Shown here: positions 10,501 to 21,736 of the stretch, in pieces
Layout of the letters: the number at the start of each line of letters is the position of its first letter
Numbering within the stretch: position 1 is the first letter of the stretch
Assembly (NCBI GenBank): GCA_029990175.1
Contig: JARKIP010000053.1
Location: 15,580,001-15,644,000, forward strand
Length of the DNA: 64,000 bases
Direction of reading: 5' to 3'
Origin: Petunia secreta
Lineage: Eukaryota; Streptophyta; Magnoliopsida; Solanales; Solanaceae
Program-made: the position numbers and the translations under genes
Notes under the pieces: model-generated
Databases searched by the model: none
Told to the model about the DNA's origin: nothing
The model's input: the letters and a program-made list of their open reading frames with translations, nothing else

Positions 10501-11512
10501 GCGAAAGCTTGAAGATGGGTCCTTTATATATCTTCTCTTATACGTTGATGATATGTTGATAGCTTCCAAGAGTCAAGATGAAATTGAGAAGCTGAAGATT
10601 CAACTGAGAAAGGAGTTTGAGATGAAGGATCTGGGTGAGGCAAAGAAAATTCTTGGCATGGAGATAACAAGAGATAGACATTCAAAGAAACTCTTTTTAT
10701 CTCAGAAAGAATATTTGAAGAAGGTGCTAGATCGATTTGGCATGGATGAGAAAACAAAGTCGGTTAGCACTCCGCTTGCTCCTCACTTTAAGCTCAGTGC
10801 TGCTATGTCACCGAAGAATGAATCTGAACAGGAGTATATGTCAAGAGTACCATATGCGAATGCGGTTGGTAGCTTGATGTATGCAATGGTTTGCACAAGA
10901 CCGGACATTTCACACGCTGTTGGAGTTGTAAGCAGGTATATGCATAATCCAGGGAAGGAACATTGGCAAGCTGTGAAATGGATTCTACGGTATATACATC
11001 ATACTGTAGATACTGGATTGTTGTTTGAGCAGGAAGAAAATCTGTCTGTAGATGGATACTGTGACTCAGATTTTGCTGGTGATTTGGACAAACGAAGATC
11101 AACTACTGGTTACGTATTTACTATTGCAAACGCACCAGTAAGTTGGAGGTCTACTTTACAGTCGACAATTGCTTTGTCTACAACTGAGGCAGAGTACATG
11201 GCAATTACAGAGGCTGTAAAGGAAGCAATTTGGCTTCAAGGGTTGCTTAAGGAGCTTGGTATTGGACAAGATACCATCACGGTATATTGTGATAGTCAAA
11301 GTGCTATCCAATTGGCAAAAAACCAAGTTTATCATGCAAGGACGAAGCACATTGATGTTCGATATCACTTTATCAGAGAAATTATAGAAGAAGGTGGAGT
11401 CATAGTACAGAAGATTCCAACTACAGAGAATCCTGCTGATATGTTAACGAAAGTGGTAACTGCAATCAAGTTTCAACATTGTTTGAACTTGATCAATATT
11501 ACTGAACTTTGA
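7502..11512 (+). pseudogene. Element B gag-pol polyprotein with a single UAG stop
   Basis: This is a single copia frame of 1336 codons plus the stop, starting at ATG 7502. In order it encodes UBN2-type gag (about residues 40-230), a CCHC knuckle (CAFCREKGHWKKDCP, about 250), a protease with DSACS (about 307), the GAG-pre-integrase HHCC region (CEHCIKGK), and an integrase core. The first two catalytic Asp are in HSDVWGP (about 503) and SDNGGEY (about 566). RT follows with LLYVDDMLI (about 1014), then RNase H with DSDFAGD and CDSQSA. An in-frame TAG at 9290-9292 interrupts the integrase just before NGVAER, which holds the catalytic Glu. All other domains look complete. Without read-through, only gag, protease and part of integrase would be made. 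Confidence 0.9.
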
Positions 11513-11577
11513 AGTTGAAGTTGAAGACACAACCAAAATTTGTCATCGAGAGAAATTTGAAGATGGGGAATCTTGCC

Positions 11578-11589
11578 AAGGTGGAGATT
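11578..11589 (+). promoter_or_regulatory. Polypurine tract of element B
   Basis: AAGGTGGAGATT lies directly before the TG of the 3' LTR, the expected place for the plus-strand primer. Confidence 0.8.
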
Positions 11590-12058
11590 TGTTGAAAAGT
11601 GGCAAGATGATGTGGCCAATTTTGGCCCACAAATGAAAAGTGCATTGTTGGCACGTTTTGGGCCACAGAAGAAAGAGCATTGTTGGCAACTTCTGGGCCT
11701 TTCATTTGGAGCATTGTTGGCAGCTTCTGGGCCTTTCATTCTAAGGCATTGTTGGCGAATTCAGAACCATTCGTTAGGTTAAGCTTTTGCCTATAAATAG
11801 CTGGCCATTTCTTCATTTGAGATATCACCTCTCAATTCCTCATTTGTATCTTCTCTCATTTGTAATATTTCACTTGTATTCTTTTTGGAGTGAAATAAAT
11901 TTTGGATTGGTTGTGTCCGAGGACGTAGGCAAAAATATTGCCGAACCTCGTAAATTCTGGTGTTCTTTTTTATTGTCGTCCCACTTATTATTTATTAGCT
12001 ATATTTTGATATAATAGTGGTGAGAAAATCACCCACTATATATTCCGCTTCCGCAACA
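11590..12058 (+). repeat. 3' LTR of element B
   Basis: It has the same 469-bp length as the 5' LTR and matches it with no difference seen by eye, including the four U3 repeats and the TATA box (11792-11799). Confidence 0.92.
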
Positions 12059-12618
12059 GTCTTATGCAATATCACCTCTAAATACGGCAAGCTCGTCGTC
12101 TTACTAAGACCTATCCCAGACCGTTTCACACTAATAATGCGCGTGAAATGATAAACTAAATCATGATATGCCACGAAATGCAATAGTGTTTCGGGCCTCT
12201 ACCCCAAATGTTTTACTTATTCAGATAATAACATCAAGCGCTCTCTCGGCTAAGAATAACACTTAAAACTAAATTAATCAAGAAATTGAAAGAAGGCCAT
12301 ATATAAATTGATCATTATGAACAAATCTAGAATCTTTGAGTATTTCAAGAGATCATAACAAATCACGTGAAAATCGAATCAAGATATGTTGGAACTTACC
12401 GAAAATATGATTGTGGAAATATATCTTATGTGATGAATGAGATAAAAGAGAGGATCATTCAATTCAAACGCTAGGCACGAACATTGAATAAAAGAAGGCA
12501 AAACATCCTAAATATATCAATAGTCTCATGTTTATAAGTATGGCGGCAACATACCCATAAACAAGAAACTACAAATACACTGTTCCATGACCGCTAAGAC
12601 TCGTATAATTATAATCTA
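12059..12618. other. Non-coding flank, probable leader of element E
   Basis: No ORF of substance is present. It lies between element B and the PBS of LTR E. Since that PBS points left (minus orientation), this stretch may be the leader of the element to which LTR E belonged. No recognisable protein similarity was found. Confidence 0.4.
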
Positions 12619-12632
12619 GGCTCTGATATCAA
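12619..12632 (-). promoter_or_regulatory. Primer binding site next to LTR E
   Basis: The minus strand reads TTGATATCAGAGCC, a one-base variant of the initiator-Met PBS, two bases from the LTR edge. It orients LTR E as a minus-strand 5' LTR. Confidence 0.7.
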
Positions 12633-12634
12633 TT

Positions 12635-14413
12635 TGTCACGATCCAAAAATTGGGTCCATGATGGCACTTAAGAGCTGCTAACCTTACGCGACTAAATAA
12701 AATAACTAATGATGTCATCAATCTTGTAATCTGAATAAAATACTGAAATATTTACACCAACCCAAAATCCAACAGCTAATCATGGAGCATTTAAGAATTA
12801 GAATATACAACACTGGGTTCAAGCCCGAATAGAAATATCTTAAAAAAAAAAACCAGACACTACCACGAACTGTGCGGCAGCATCACCGTACAATGCTAGA
12901 AGGATAGTGAACCTGCACATCAAAACTGTAAGGGAGTGTATCACCTGGACCCAGTAAGATCCTCGACAAGCCCTCTTATCCTTACCCTTTTTTTTTTTAC
13001 TAGTATAGTATATGTTATATCGATAAATTTATACACTAGAGGTAAATGACATGATAGCTAATTCGACATAGATATAAGTGGATAATAAATCAAAGGGGGC
13101 CTAGTTCAACCGTACTACCAACTAAGGGAGCTTAGCTCAACCATGACGACAAACCAACTCAGTACCGCATGCCTTAACCATTAAAGGCTACACCCGTGAC
13201 TATATTATCTCAGTAGTATAGGCCCTCATCATAATAGGTTATACCAATGGCTATATCAATCATTTCAACACATCAGCACAACAAATGGATCACACCAAGC
13301 CACAAGAGGTTCCGGCTAGGCCGTGCGGGCACCTGACATCCTCTATGATGCAATGGGGTCACATATGCCCAATGAATGGAGCGGAATCCTCCTAGTCTGG
13401 GGTGGAATCCTCCTACCCTCAATATGTATGCAAGGAGCGGAATTCTCCTAGTCCTAGAGCGGAATATTCCTGCCCTTAATATGAATGCAAGGAGAGGAAT
13501 CCTCCTACTTCTTGGACGGAATCCTCCTACCCTCAATATGAATGCTAGGAGCGTAATCCTCCTACTCCTAGGGTGGAATCCTCCTACCCTCAATATGAAT
13601 GCTAGGAGCGTAATCCTCCTACTCCTAGGGTGGAATCCTCCTACCCTTAATATGAATGCAAGTTAAGTAAAAGCAAGAGAATCATAACGACAACACGCAC
13701 CATAACATGGATATGTAGCCTTATCAAACGATTAAATCACATAAATAGACTAACCCAACTGATAATGTAATGGCATAATCTTAAGTATGAATGACAAATA
13801 AACAACTATAGTCGAGTAAATGTAACACTTTATTTTTAATATAGGTTCACATTATTCTCAATCAAAATCTATTATTCCAAGTGAAACAAGAAATAATCAA
13901 CATCAAAAATTCAAAGAGAAATCATTCTAATAGTTTTTAACAAGATAGAAAATCAAGCAAGTAGAAGTTCAAGTTTCCCTTACTTCGATAACAATAAGTC
14001 TCACAACCAAATTCCTTGCAAAAGTGCCTTCAAATGAACTTCAACCCTCAATCTATTCAAAATATTATTTTTCACATCAAATTAGGTTAGATGACAAAAT
14101 CCCATGACTTTCGGGCAAAGACAACAATTGGGTCAACAACTCAAATTCCTAATCCGAATTCAATTTCTGGCCACTCATACTTCCCTATCCAAATATATTA
14201 TTAGTTCCCTATCTAGAGTGTAAAAGCCCACTCAATTTCATAATTATTTTTCATTTGGGGTTTTAGGATTTCAATCTCAAAGTGTCTAATATCAAATCCT
14301 TAAAATAAATCCAACCATGACAAAATCCTCATTATCCAAGCTCAAATAATCCTCCTAAAATCTTAAAGATTAATACTCATATTTTAATCACTTGCAAGAG
14401 TTATAAAGAGAGT
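12635..14413 (-). mobile_element. LTR E, gypsy-type, interrupted by the Ogre element
   Basis: The plus strand begins TGTCACGATCC at 12635. It contains a minisatellite (13373-13660), then AT-rich sequence up to the Ogre target duplication at 14414. Around 13290-13350 (minus strand) it shares GGATGTCAGGTGCCC and CACGGCCTAGCCGG with the LTRs at 46-49 kb and 51-53 kb, so it belongs to a related family. Its U3 end should continue right of the Ogre at 43827, but I could not find a clear terminus there. Confidence 0.6.
13373..13660. repeat. Minisatellite within LTR E
   Basis: Alternating modules of the type GGAATCCTCCTA and CCTCAATATGAATGC are repeated about five times with a period near 60-65 bases. 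Apparent ORFs on both strands here come from the repeat. On the minus strand the repeat ends in a sequence also found beside the 47.7-48.1 kb repeat (TGTGACCCCATTGCATCAT). Confidence 0.85.
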
Positions 14414-14418
14414 ACGAG
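14414..14418. repeat. Target-site duplication of the Ogre element (left copy)
   Basis: ACGAG directly precedes the LTR start TGTCACGCCC. The same five bases follow the other end at 43822-43826. Confidence 0.9.
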
Positions 14419-14779
14419 TGTCACGCCCTAAAAAATTTATAAATTGACTGCGAGGAGTGTTTATTATTTAAAGGCTCGTGACTTAGGTGTTTTAAGGTAC
14501 AAATTATTGAGATTTTCGGAGTCGTCACTTGACATAGTTTAAGGTGTGCCAAGTCAACAAAAGGTACCTTGGAAAACCTCTGACTCGTCTAATGGTCTGC
14601 GTTAGAGATTCGGGTAAGGTTCTCAGTTGACTCTCGGGAAGGTATTAGGCACCCTCGAGTCCTGTGCCAAGCACAGTTGCTTTATTGTCGCAATTTTAAT
14701 TTATTAAATATGGTTGTATTACTTTGATGCTGTTGATTTGAATTTGTACTTTGATTTTAAGAAAAATTAAAAGTGTTGT

Positions 14780-16122
14780 TGATGTTCGGCATTTTATGCC
14801 TACTTTTCCTTAATATTTCCGCACATTTGAGCTTGTTTTGCACTTATTTGGTAGCTTGTGAATGTGGTTTTACGCTGATGTTGCGTTGTTCGTGTGTAGG
14901 TCGTTACGCGATATATTTGGAGCGTTTCGAAGCTTGATTGAGCATGAATTGGTTGAAGGATGTTTGAAGATTGGATTGAGCACACAAAGGCACGACACAA
15001 GCCGAGTTTTGGAGCGAAAGAAGACCAATTTGGCCTAGCGCTACAGCCCCCGCGTCGCGCAGCCTATAGCGCGAGGAGGCTTGCGCGGTTCATGGCGCGC
15101 CGCAGGGCTAAAGCACGAAGGCTGGGAGCGGGTTCTGGTTGGTGTCACGCTTTTCGGGGCGCGGGGCGCCCGTTGTAGCGCCCCTTGTGCGCGATTTTAC
15201 TCCCCATTCCTTCTAGTTTTGGGTCTAACTTATTACCAAGGGTTTGGAAACATTATAAATAGTTTATTACTTAGTTTTTGTAAGGAGTTCAGACTTGGGA
15301 GCAAATTTGAGAGCTCATAACATCAAGACAAGGGTTTTTCTTCCTTCCATTAATCTATTACATCATTATTTCATTATTACATCAATTCCTTGTGTTGTTA
15401 TTATGAGTATGCGTAGCTAATCCTATCGTTCTAGGGTTAGAGTATTTCATGAAGGTTGATGTTTGAAGATTGATTCCCATTAATTGAATCCCATAACGGG
15501 TTGCTTATTCTTTCTTGATTTCACTTGTGTAATTGTCAGGGCCCGATTATTACGCATTATCTATGGTTTTTAGATTGAACTCGAAAGAGGGAATTTAATT
15601 ACGTAATAAGAAAGAGTAGGACTAGTTTGTGAACCCGGGCATCGGGGAACCAATTTGTGAGTAGGATAGACATATACTTGCTCGCCTAGTTTAACTAATT
15701 ACAGAATTCGTTAATGCGTGCACGTTATTCAACCCATAGACATATAGGGATTGGAGTAGCCTGCATAGACCGTGAAGAACTGAAAGGTTTTCACGGGTAC
15801 ATTTAATCTGTTAGTTAGTAACCCGGGATTTAAGAAGTGGAATCAATTGGAAAACTCAACTGGATTGTTCGTAACTCTGACCCTGGACCGTTTCCTTATT
15901 ACTGATAACAACCAAGTCTTGCTCCATTGTTTGAATTCACTTCTACCATTTAATTACTGTTCTTTAGTTAATAAACTCATCACTATTGGAAAAGATCCCT
16001 GAATAGTTTATATAAATTGTTTGCTAGAATTCAGTCTGCATAGTCCTCGTGGGAACGATACTCATCTTATCACTTTATTACTTGTCGACCACGTATACTT
16101 GCGTGTGCGTTTGGGAGCAATA
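14780..16122 (+). repeat. 5' LTR of the nested TR-GAG element
   Basis: It starts TGATGTTCGGC and ends GAGCAATA, where the 3' LTR has GAGCAACA, so the terminal CA has mutated to TA. A TATA box (TTATAAATAG) lies at 15253-15262. The GC-rich segment 15030-15190 produces short accidental ORFs that are not genes. Confidence 0.92.
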
Positions 16123-16128
16123 AGTTTT

Positions 16129-16147
16129 TGGCGCCGTTGCCGGGGAC
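16129..16147 (+). promoter_or_regulatory. Primer binding site, tRNA-Asp type
   Basis: TGGCGCCGTTGCCGGGGAC is the PBS commonly found in Athila-type elements and is attributed to tRNA-Asp. It lies six bases after the LTR end. Confidence 0.85.
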
Positions 16148-16262
16148 TAATTATTGACTGATTTCTTTTTGAACAGTTTATTACTTACTATTCAGGTTTA
16201 ATTTTTGTTTTGAGTTTTGTGCTGTTCAGGTATTAGGTCCTGCTTGATCTTTACCTACAGGA

Positions 16263-18344
16263 ATGGCAGAAGACCAAGCTTTAGCTGTGCGAGATGTTGC
16301 TCTCCCCAGCCTGGAGGGAGTAGCATCGAGTATAGTTAAGCCCGCTATCACCGGGGGATTTGAGATTAAGTCCGGCATGATTCAGTTGCTGCATGTGACT
16401 GGACAATATGGTGGATTATTTCATGAGGATCCGCAGCAACACATTCAGAACTTTCTGGAGATCAGTGATACTTATACACCAGCGGGTGTTCCTACTGATT
16501 ATGTTCGCTTGACGTTGTTCCCGTTTTCACTGATTGGGGCAGCAAAGAAGTGGTTAAAGGCTGAAAAGTCTGGGTCTATCACTACTTGGGAGGATTTGGC
16601 TAAGAAGTTCTTGGCTAAATTTTATCCGTCTGCCAAGACAGCCCGGCTGAGGAGCGAAATTATGTCCTTCAGACAGTTAGAAGGAGAATCCTTGTATTCA
16701 GCCTGGGAGCGATTCAAAGCTTTATTGCGAGATTGTCCACACCACAACCAATCCAATGAGGTTGTGGCACACACTTTTGTTGAGGGGCTGAACCAACACA
16801 CTAAGATCGTGGTTGATGCTGCTGCTGGAGGCCAAGTACTGGCCTTAAATTTTGATCAGATTTATGATTTACTTGACAAGTTTTCGCAGAGCAATCCTGA
16901 TTGGCAGGGAGATGGTAGAGCTATTACGCAGAAACCTGCAGGGGTGCTTCAGTTAGATGCAGTTTCAGAGCTAAGGGCAAGGATGGATGCTATTTCCAAT
17001 CAAATTAGCAAGTTAGCTCTGCAAAAGACTCAGCAACCAGTGGCTCCAGTGCAACAACTCCAGAGCTTTTGTGAGGTTTGTGGTCAAGACCATGCTACAG
17101 AGGTTTGCTCTTCTAATCCAGAGTCAGTTTATTACGTGGGTAATCAAAACAGGCTGCAGAGTCAAAACCAGTTTGGTAATGGGTATTATCAAAGCAATAC
17201 GAGAGCCCCGAATAATTACCACCCACTTCCAGCTCCACCATAGCAGGTTAGCAGTTCAGTTGAAGATATGCTAAAGCAAATAATGGCAGGCCAGCAGAGA
17301 ATGATAGCTGACACTGCAGCCCATGCACAAGCCATACATGATCTTGCCAAGGCTCAAAAGAACTTGGAGCACCAGTTGGGACAGTTGGTGGGAGAAAGAA
17401 GCACTGTTAAAAAAGAGCCTGAACAATGTCTTGCAGTGACCTTAATTGAAGGTGGAGAGCTGATGGCCAAGTCTGAAGAGAGAGCTGAAATAGAAAAAGT
17501 TGAAAAAGTGGAGAAGGTAAAGAAGAAAGAAGAGAGAAAAGAGGCACCTTTGCCACCTCCACCATTCCCGCAGAGACTATTACCATCGAAGGATCTGGCC
17601 CAGTATCAAAAATTTGTGAGTATGTTGAAAGAACTTCAAGTTAATATTCCTTTGACTGATGTGTTTGAATTGATGCCATCCTTTGTGAAGTTCTTAAAAG
17701 AAATTTTAGTGAAGAAGAAAAAGCCTCAAGAGATAGATACAGTTGATTTAGTTGAGGAGTGTAGCACAATCTTGAGTAAGCTACCTCCAAAACTTCAAGA
17801 TCCTGGGAGGTTTACTATTCCTTGTACCATTGGAGGGCATAATATCACTGGAGCCTTGTGTGATTTGGGTGCGAGCATAAATCTCATGCCTCTGTCTGTT
17901 TGCAAAAGGTTAGGGCTAGGAGCAATCAAGCCCTCTTCAGTTACTCTTAAGATGGCAGATGGATCTCTCACTCACCCTGATGGTTTGGAGGATGTGTTGC
18001 TAAAAGTTGGTAAGTTTACATTCTCTGCTGATTTTGTAGTCCTAGATTATGAAGAGGACCGAGAAGCTCCAATCATTTTGGGGAGGCCATTCTTAGTCAC
18101 CTCGAAGGCAATTATTGACATGGAGCTGGGTGAGATGACTGTTAGAGCGCATGGAGAAAAGGTTACTTTCAAGGTTTATGATGAGAAGGAGCACATAGCT
18201 AAGGTGGAAGAGTGCTCTATGATTGAATGTGTCAAACAAGAAGATGGAAGTAAACCACATGTGAAGTTGAAGATGGGTTCTCTAAAAGAAGGGAAGAAAG
18301 TAAAAGTTCGGCGTAAGAAGAGAAGACATAAAGGCTGGAAGTGA
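16263..18344 (+). pseudogene. TR-GAG element gag-protease, one UAG between gag and protease
   Basis: The frame starts at ATG 16263. Gag includes a capsid region (HIQNFLEISDTY, GAAKKWLKAE, TWEDLAKKFLAKFYP, FRQLEGESLYSAWERFKALL) and a Cys/His cluster (CEVCGQDHATEVC, about residue 270). A TAG at 17241-17243 is followed in the same frame by a Gln/Lys/Glu-rich stretch likely to be coiled coil. The aspartic protease follows with DLGASINLMPLSV (17861 on) and ILGRPFL. The frame ends at TGA 18342-18344 with no RT. Catalytic Asp-Leu-Gly-Ala is normal for Athila-like proteases. The UAG could be a mutated CAG or a read-through site. Confidence 0.85.
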
Positions 18345-20393
18345 GCTAAAAGTGTCGTCGTGCCACGACGTTAACTAAGGCGCTTCTCGGGAGGCAACCC
18401 GAGTTTGTAGTTGTATTATTTTATTTATAGTGTCACGTAGTTGTTGTTTTTTCTTGGATTGCAGGTTCATGTAATGTCGAGGCTAAGTGTGGGGTGTCCT
18501 CACCCTTGCCTAATGTTGATGACCTGATGAGGGAAGTCTGAGTACCTCATACTATATGGAAGCTTGGAGGATGCTAGCACCAAGGACTAGAATCTTCAGG
18601 GAAGTTTTCTTTACCTTGCGCTTGCTTATTTTTAGCACTGAGGACAGTGCTTAGTTTAAGTGTGGGGTGGGGAACTACCCTTTATTTATTTTTGAGGTTA
18701 GGGATGCATGTACCATAGGATTTTTCTTTTGTCACTTGACTTTATTTTTATTTGTTTCTTGCTTTAATACATGGAAAAAAAATTAGAAAACCAATGAAAA
18801 ATTGCAAAAAGATTTTCCTTTTAGTTTTATTAGTGGTACATGGCATCCACCCCGTGGTTTTTCTTATTGCCTCGGTTCTTTTCCACGGGGAGGCCTTTGA
18901 GCCGGGTAGTTTTTTATTTTTAGGATTAGGATAGTTAGTTGTAGATGACCCTAGGCTAAGGAAAAAGGTAGAATGCTAGGTGCCTTTGATTTGTTTGATA
19001 CCGGTGGACTTGGACTTGATTGCATGTGCTATTTGTGGTGTCCTTGGTTTTAATTTGATGCATGCCTAGAAAAAGGAAAAAAATGGAACAACCCCCTTGA
19101 GATGCTTGAGTCCGCTTGCTTGACTTGATTGCTAACTTTTGTGCATGAGTGCTTAAATTTCCACAAGTTGCATTCTAGAAGCTTGGTTGAGAGTTGTTGA
19201 TTGAGCCTTTTTGTGTGGATTACGTGCAATGTGTGTTGTGAGGCATGTTCTTATTTGCTCCATGTTGCATATTAATGTCTAGAACTTGCCCCGTGTGTGT
19301 GCAAAGCGAAATCCTAGGTTTTCTCTAGTCGGGAGATGATACAAGGCCTTCTTTTACTTGCCTACCCTTACATATATACCTTGAAAAATTGTTGTTGTGA
19401 TTTGAATTGACCCTTTTTGATTGGCACCCACACCCCGAGCCTACCCATTTGTTCTTAATTGACTCTTTTGGCCCTTACTCCTTAAGCACTTTATTGACAT
19501 TGTGTAGATGATTGGAGTTGTGGTTGGATGTTGGGAGACTTTTGAGTGGAGCTAATAAAAGGGAAATACTTATGAAAATTGTAAAGTAGTGGAAAACATT
19601 GGCAAGGATGGAAGTTAATGAAATTGAAAAAAAATGAAATGATAAGAAAAGAAAAAATAGCAAAGTTGAAAAAAATTGTGGAAAAGAAAAAAAAAAGAGA
19701 AAGATATCCCGTCCTTGCTAGTGTGTGATTGAAAAGAAAATATGCTACTTATTGAGAAGGTATGTGTGATACTTGTGATTGGGTGGTTTGATGAGGATTG
19801 TGCTTGAAATTAAATGTGATGTATTAAAGTGCTTAGGGAGGTAGTCACTATTACCATATGTATCCTACCCGCCCCTTAGCCTACATTACGACCTTTCTAA
19901 AGTCCTAGTTAATCCCGATTTGAGTGAGCCTACATTAGTGGAGTCCTACACTACGGGCAAGCCTATGGTACGTTGTGTGTGACATGTGAGCCTTTCATGA
20001 GAGTGAGAGAATTCATTTGTTATTGCCCCGTTCTATTCATGATATTTGTTTTTGTGTGTGATCTAAGGGGGGGGCACTCTCTTTCATATTGGTGAGGGCA
20101 CGTGGTTTGCATGAAGTAGGTAAAGTTGATGGCTTTTGATTGAGTAGATAGATGTAATTTTATGGGAGCATGGTTGCATTGAGTTGAGTTTGTGCATTTG
20201 AGCTATTTTGGGGTGGTTGTTCTCATATTTTTTAGTTTGGTAAATTGTTGGCATGTTGTGGATCCATGGTAGTCATGCGCGCATTGGTTCAATGGTCGGT
20301 ATCAACCATAGTCATAGGCAGACCTGTTTTACCTAGGTTGGGGAGTTAGTTGTGATTTGCTCGAGGGCGAGCAAAGGTTCAAGTGTGGGGTGG
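18345..20393 (+). other. Non-coding 3' half of the TR-GAG element
   Basis: Two kilobases hold no credible ORF. Small palindromes follow the stop codon: CGTCGTG/CACGACG (18356-18370) and CTCGGG-aggcaa-CCCGAG (18386-18403). The second resembles a GGGAGGCAACCC motif I recall from many plant Athila/Tat elements. AGCACTGAGGACAGTGCT (18634-18651) is another palindrome. The purine-rich AAGTGTGGGGTG recurs at 18485, 18658 and finally as the PPT at 20381. An A-rich run spans about 19610-19710. Confidence 0.75.
20381..20393 (+). promoter_or_regulatory. Polypurine tract of the TR-GAG element
   Basis: AAGTGTGGGGTGG lies immediately before the 3' LTR start TGATGTTCGG. Confidence 0.75.
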
Positions 20394-21736
20394 TGATGTT
20401 CGGCATTTTATGCCTACTTTTCCTTAATATTTCCGCACATTTGAGCTTGTTTTGCACTTATTTGGTAGCTTGTGAATGTTGTTTTACGCTGATGTTGCGT
20501 TGTTCGTGTGTAGGTCGTTACGCGATACATTTGGAGCGTTTCGAAGCTTGATTGAGCATGAATTGGTTGAAGGATATTTGAAGATTGGATTGAGCACACA
20601 AAGGCACGACACAAGCCGAGTTTTGGAGCGAAAGAAGACCAATTTGGCCTAGCGCTACAGCCCCCGCGTCGCGCAGCCTATAGCGCGAGGAGGCTTGCGC
20701 GGTTCATGGCGCGCCGCAGGGCTAAAGCACGAAGGCTGGGAGCGGGTTCTGGTTGGTGTCACGCTTTTCGGGGCGCGGGGCGCCCGTTGTAGCGCCCCTT
20801 GTGTGCGATTTTACTCCCCATTCCTTCTAGTTTTGGGTCTAACTTATTACCAAGGGTTTGGAAACATTATAAATAGTTTATTACTTAGTTTTTGTAAGGA
20901 GTTCAGACTTGGGAGCAAATTTGAGAGCTCATAACATCAAGACAAGGGTTTTTCTTCCTTCCATTAATCTATTAAATCATTATTTTATTATTACATCAAT
21001 TCCTTGTGTTGTTATTATGAGTATGCGTAGCTAATCCTATCGTTCTAGGGTTAGAGTATTTCATGAAGGTTGATGTTTGAAGATTGATTCCCATTAATTG
21101 AATCCCATAACGGGTTGCTTATTCTTTCTTGATTTCACTTGTGTAATTGTCAGGGCCCGATTATTATGCATTATCTATGGTTTTTAGATTGAACTCGAAA
21201 GAGGGAATTTAATTACGTAATAAGAAAGAGTAGGACTAGTTTGTGAACCCGGGCATCGGGGAACCAATTTGTGAGTAGGATAGACATATACTTGCTCGCC
21301 TAGTTTAACTAATTACAGAATTCGTTAATGCGTGTACGTGATTCAACCCATAGACATATAGGGATTGGAGTAGCCTGCATAGACCGTGAAGAACTGAAAG
21401 GTTTTCACGGGTACATTTAATCTGTTAGTTAGTAACCCGGGATTTAAGAAGTGGAATCAATTGGAAAACTCAACTGGATTGTTCGTAACTCTGACCCTGG
21501 ACCGTTTCCTTATTACTGATAACAACCAAGTCTTGCTCCATTGTTTGAATTCACTTCTACCATTTAATTACTGTTCTTTAGTTAATAAACTCATCACTAT
21601 TGGAAAAGATCCCTGAATAGTTTATATAAATTGTTTGCTAGAATTCAGTCTGCATAGTCCTCGTGGGAACGATACTCATCTTATCACTTTATTACTTGTC
21701 GACCACGTATACTTGCGTGTGCGTTTGGGAGCAACA
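20394..21736 (+). repeat. 3' LTR of the nested TR-GAG element
   Basis: It is 1343 bp, the same length as the 5' LTR. It ends GGGAGCAACA and is followed by the TSD copy GTTGT. TATA box at 20867-20876. Confidence 0.92.

Larger units (their letters stand above)
6914..12058 (+). mobile_element. Element B, nearly intact Ty1/copia LTR retrotransposon (5145 bp, Tnt1/Tork-like)
   Basis: The element has two 469-bp LTRs (6914-7382 and 11590-12058) that show no difference by eye, an initiator-Met PBS (7385-7397), one long gag-pol frame (7502-11512) and a polypurine tract (11578-11589). Identical LTRs indicate a very recent insertion. The flanking five bases (ACATC left, GTCTT right) do not match, so no target-site duplication is visible. 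That could mean recombination between copies or loss of a flank. The only lesion seen in the coding frame is one UAG stop. Confidence 0.9.
14780..21736 (+). mobile_element. Nested Athila-like gag-protease-only element (TR-GAG type, 6957 bp)
   Basis: The element has perfect TSD GTTGT (14775-14779 and 21737-21741) and two LTRs of exactly 1343 bp (14780-16122 and 20394-21736) differing at roughly ten positions by eye. PBS TGGCGCCGTTGCCGGGGAC is at 16129. The body holds gag and protease, then 2 kb without an ORF, and a PPT. No RT, RNase H or integrase is present, so it must use enzymes from another element. This matches the published class of terminal-repeat retrotransposons with a GAG domain. 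Confidence 0.9.

Noticed and set aside
13273..13666. Repetitive frames on both strands
   Set aside because: They arise from the LTR E minisatellite.
15030..15200. GC-rich frames, repeated near 20695-20934
   Set aside because: They are within the two LTRs of the TR-GAG element, without homology or conservation of frame, so regarded as chance.
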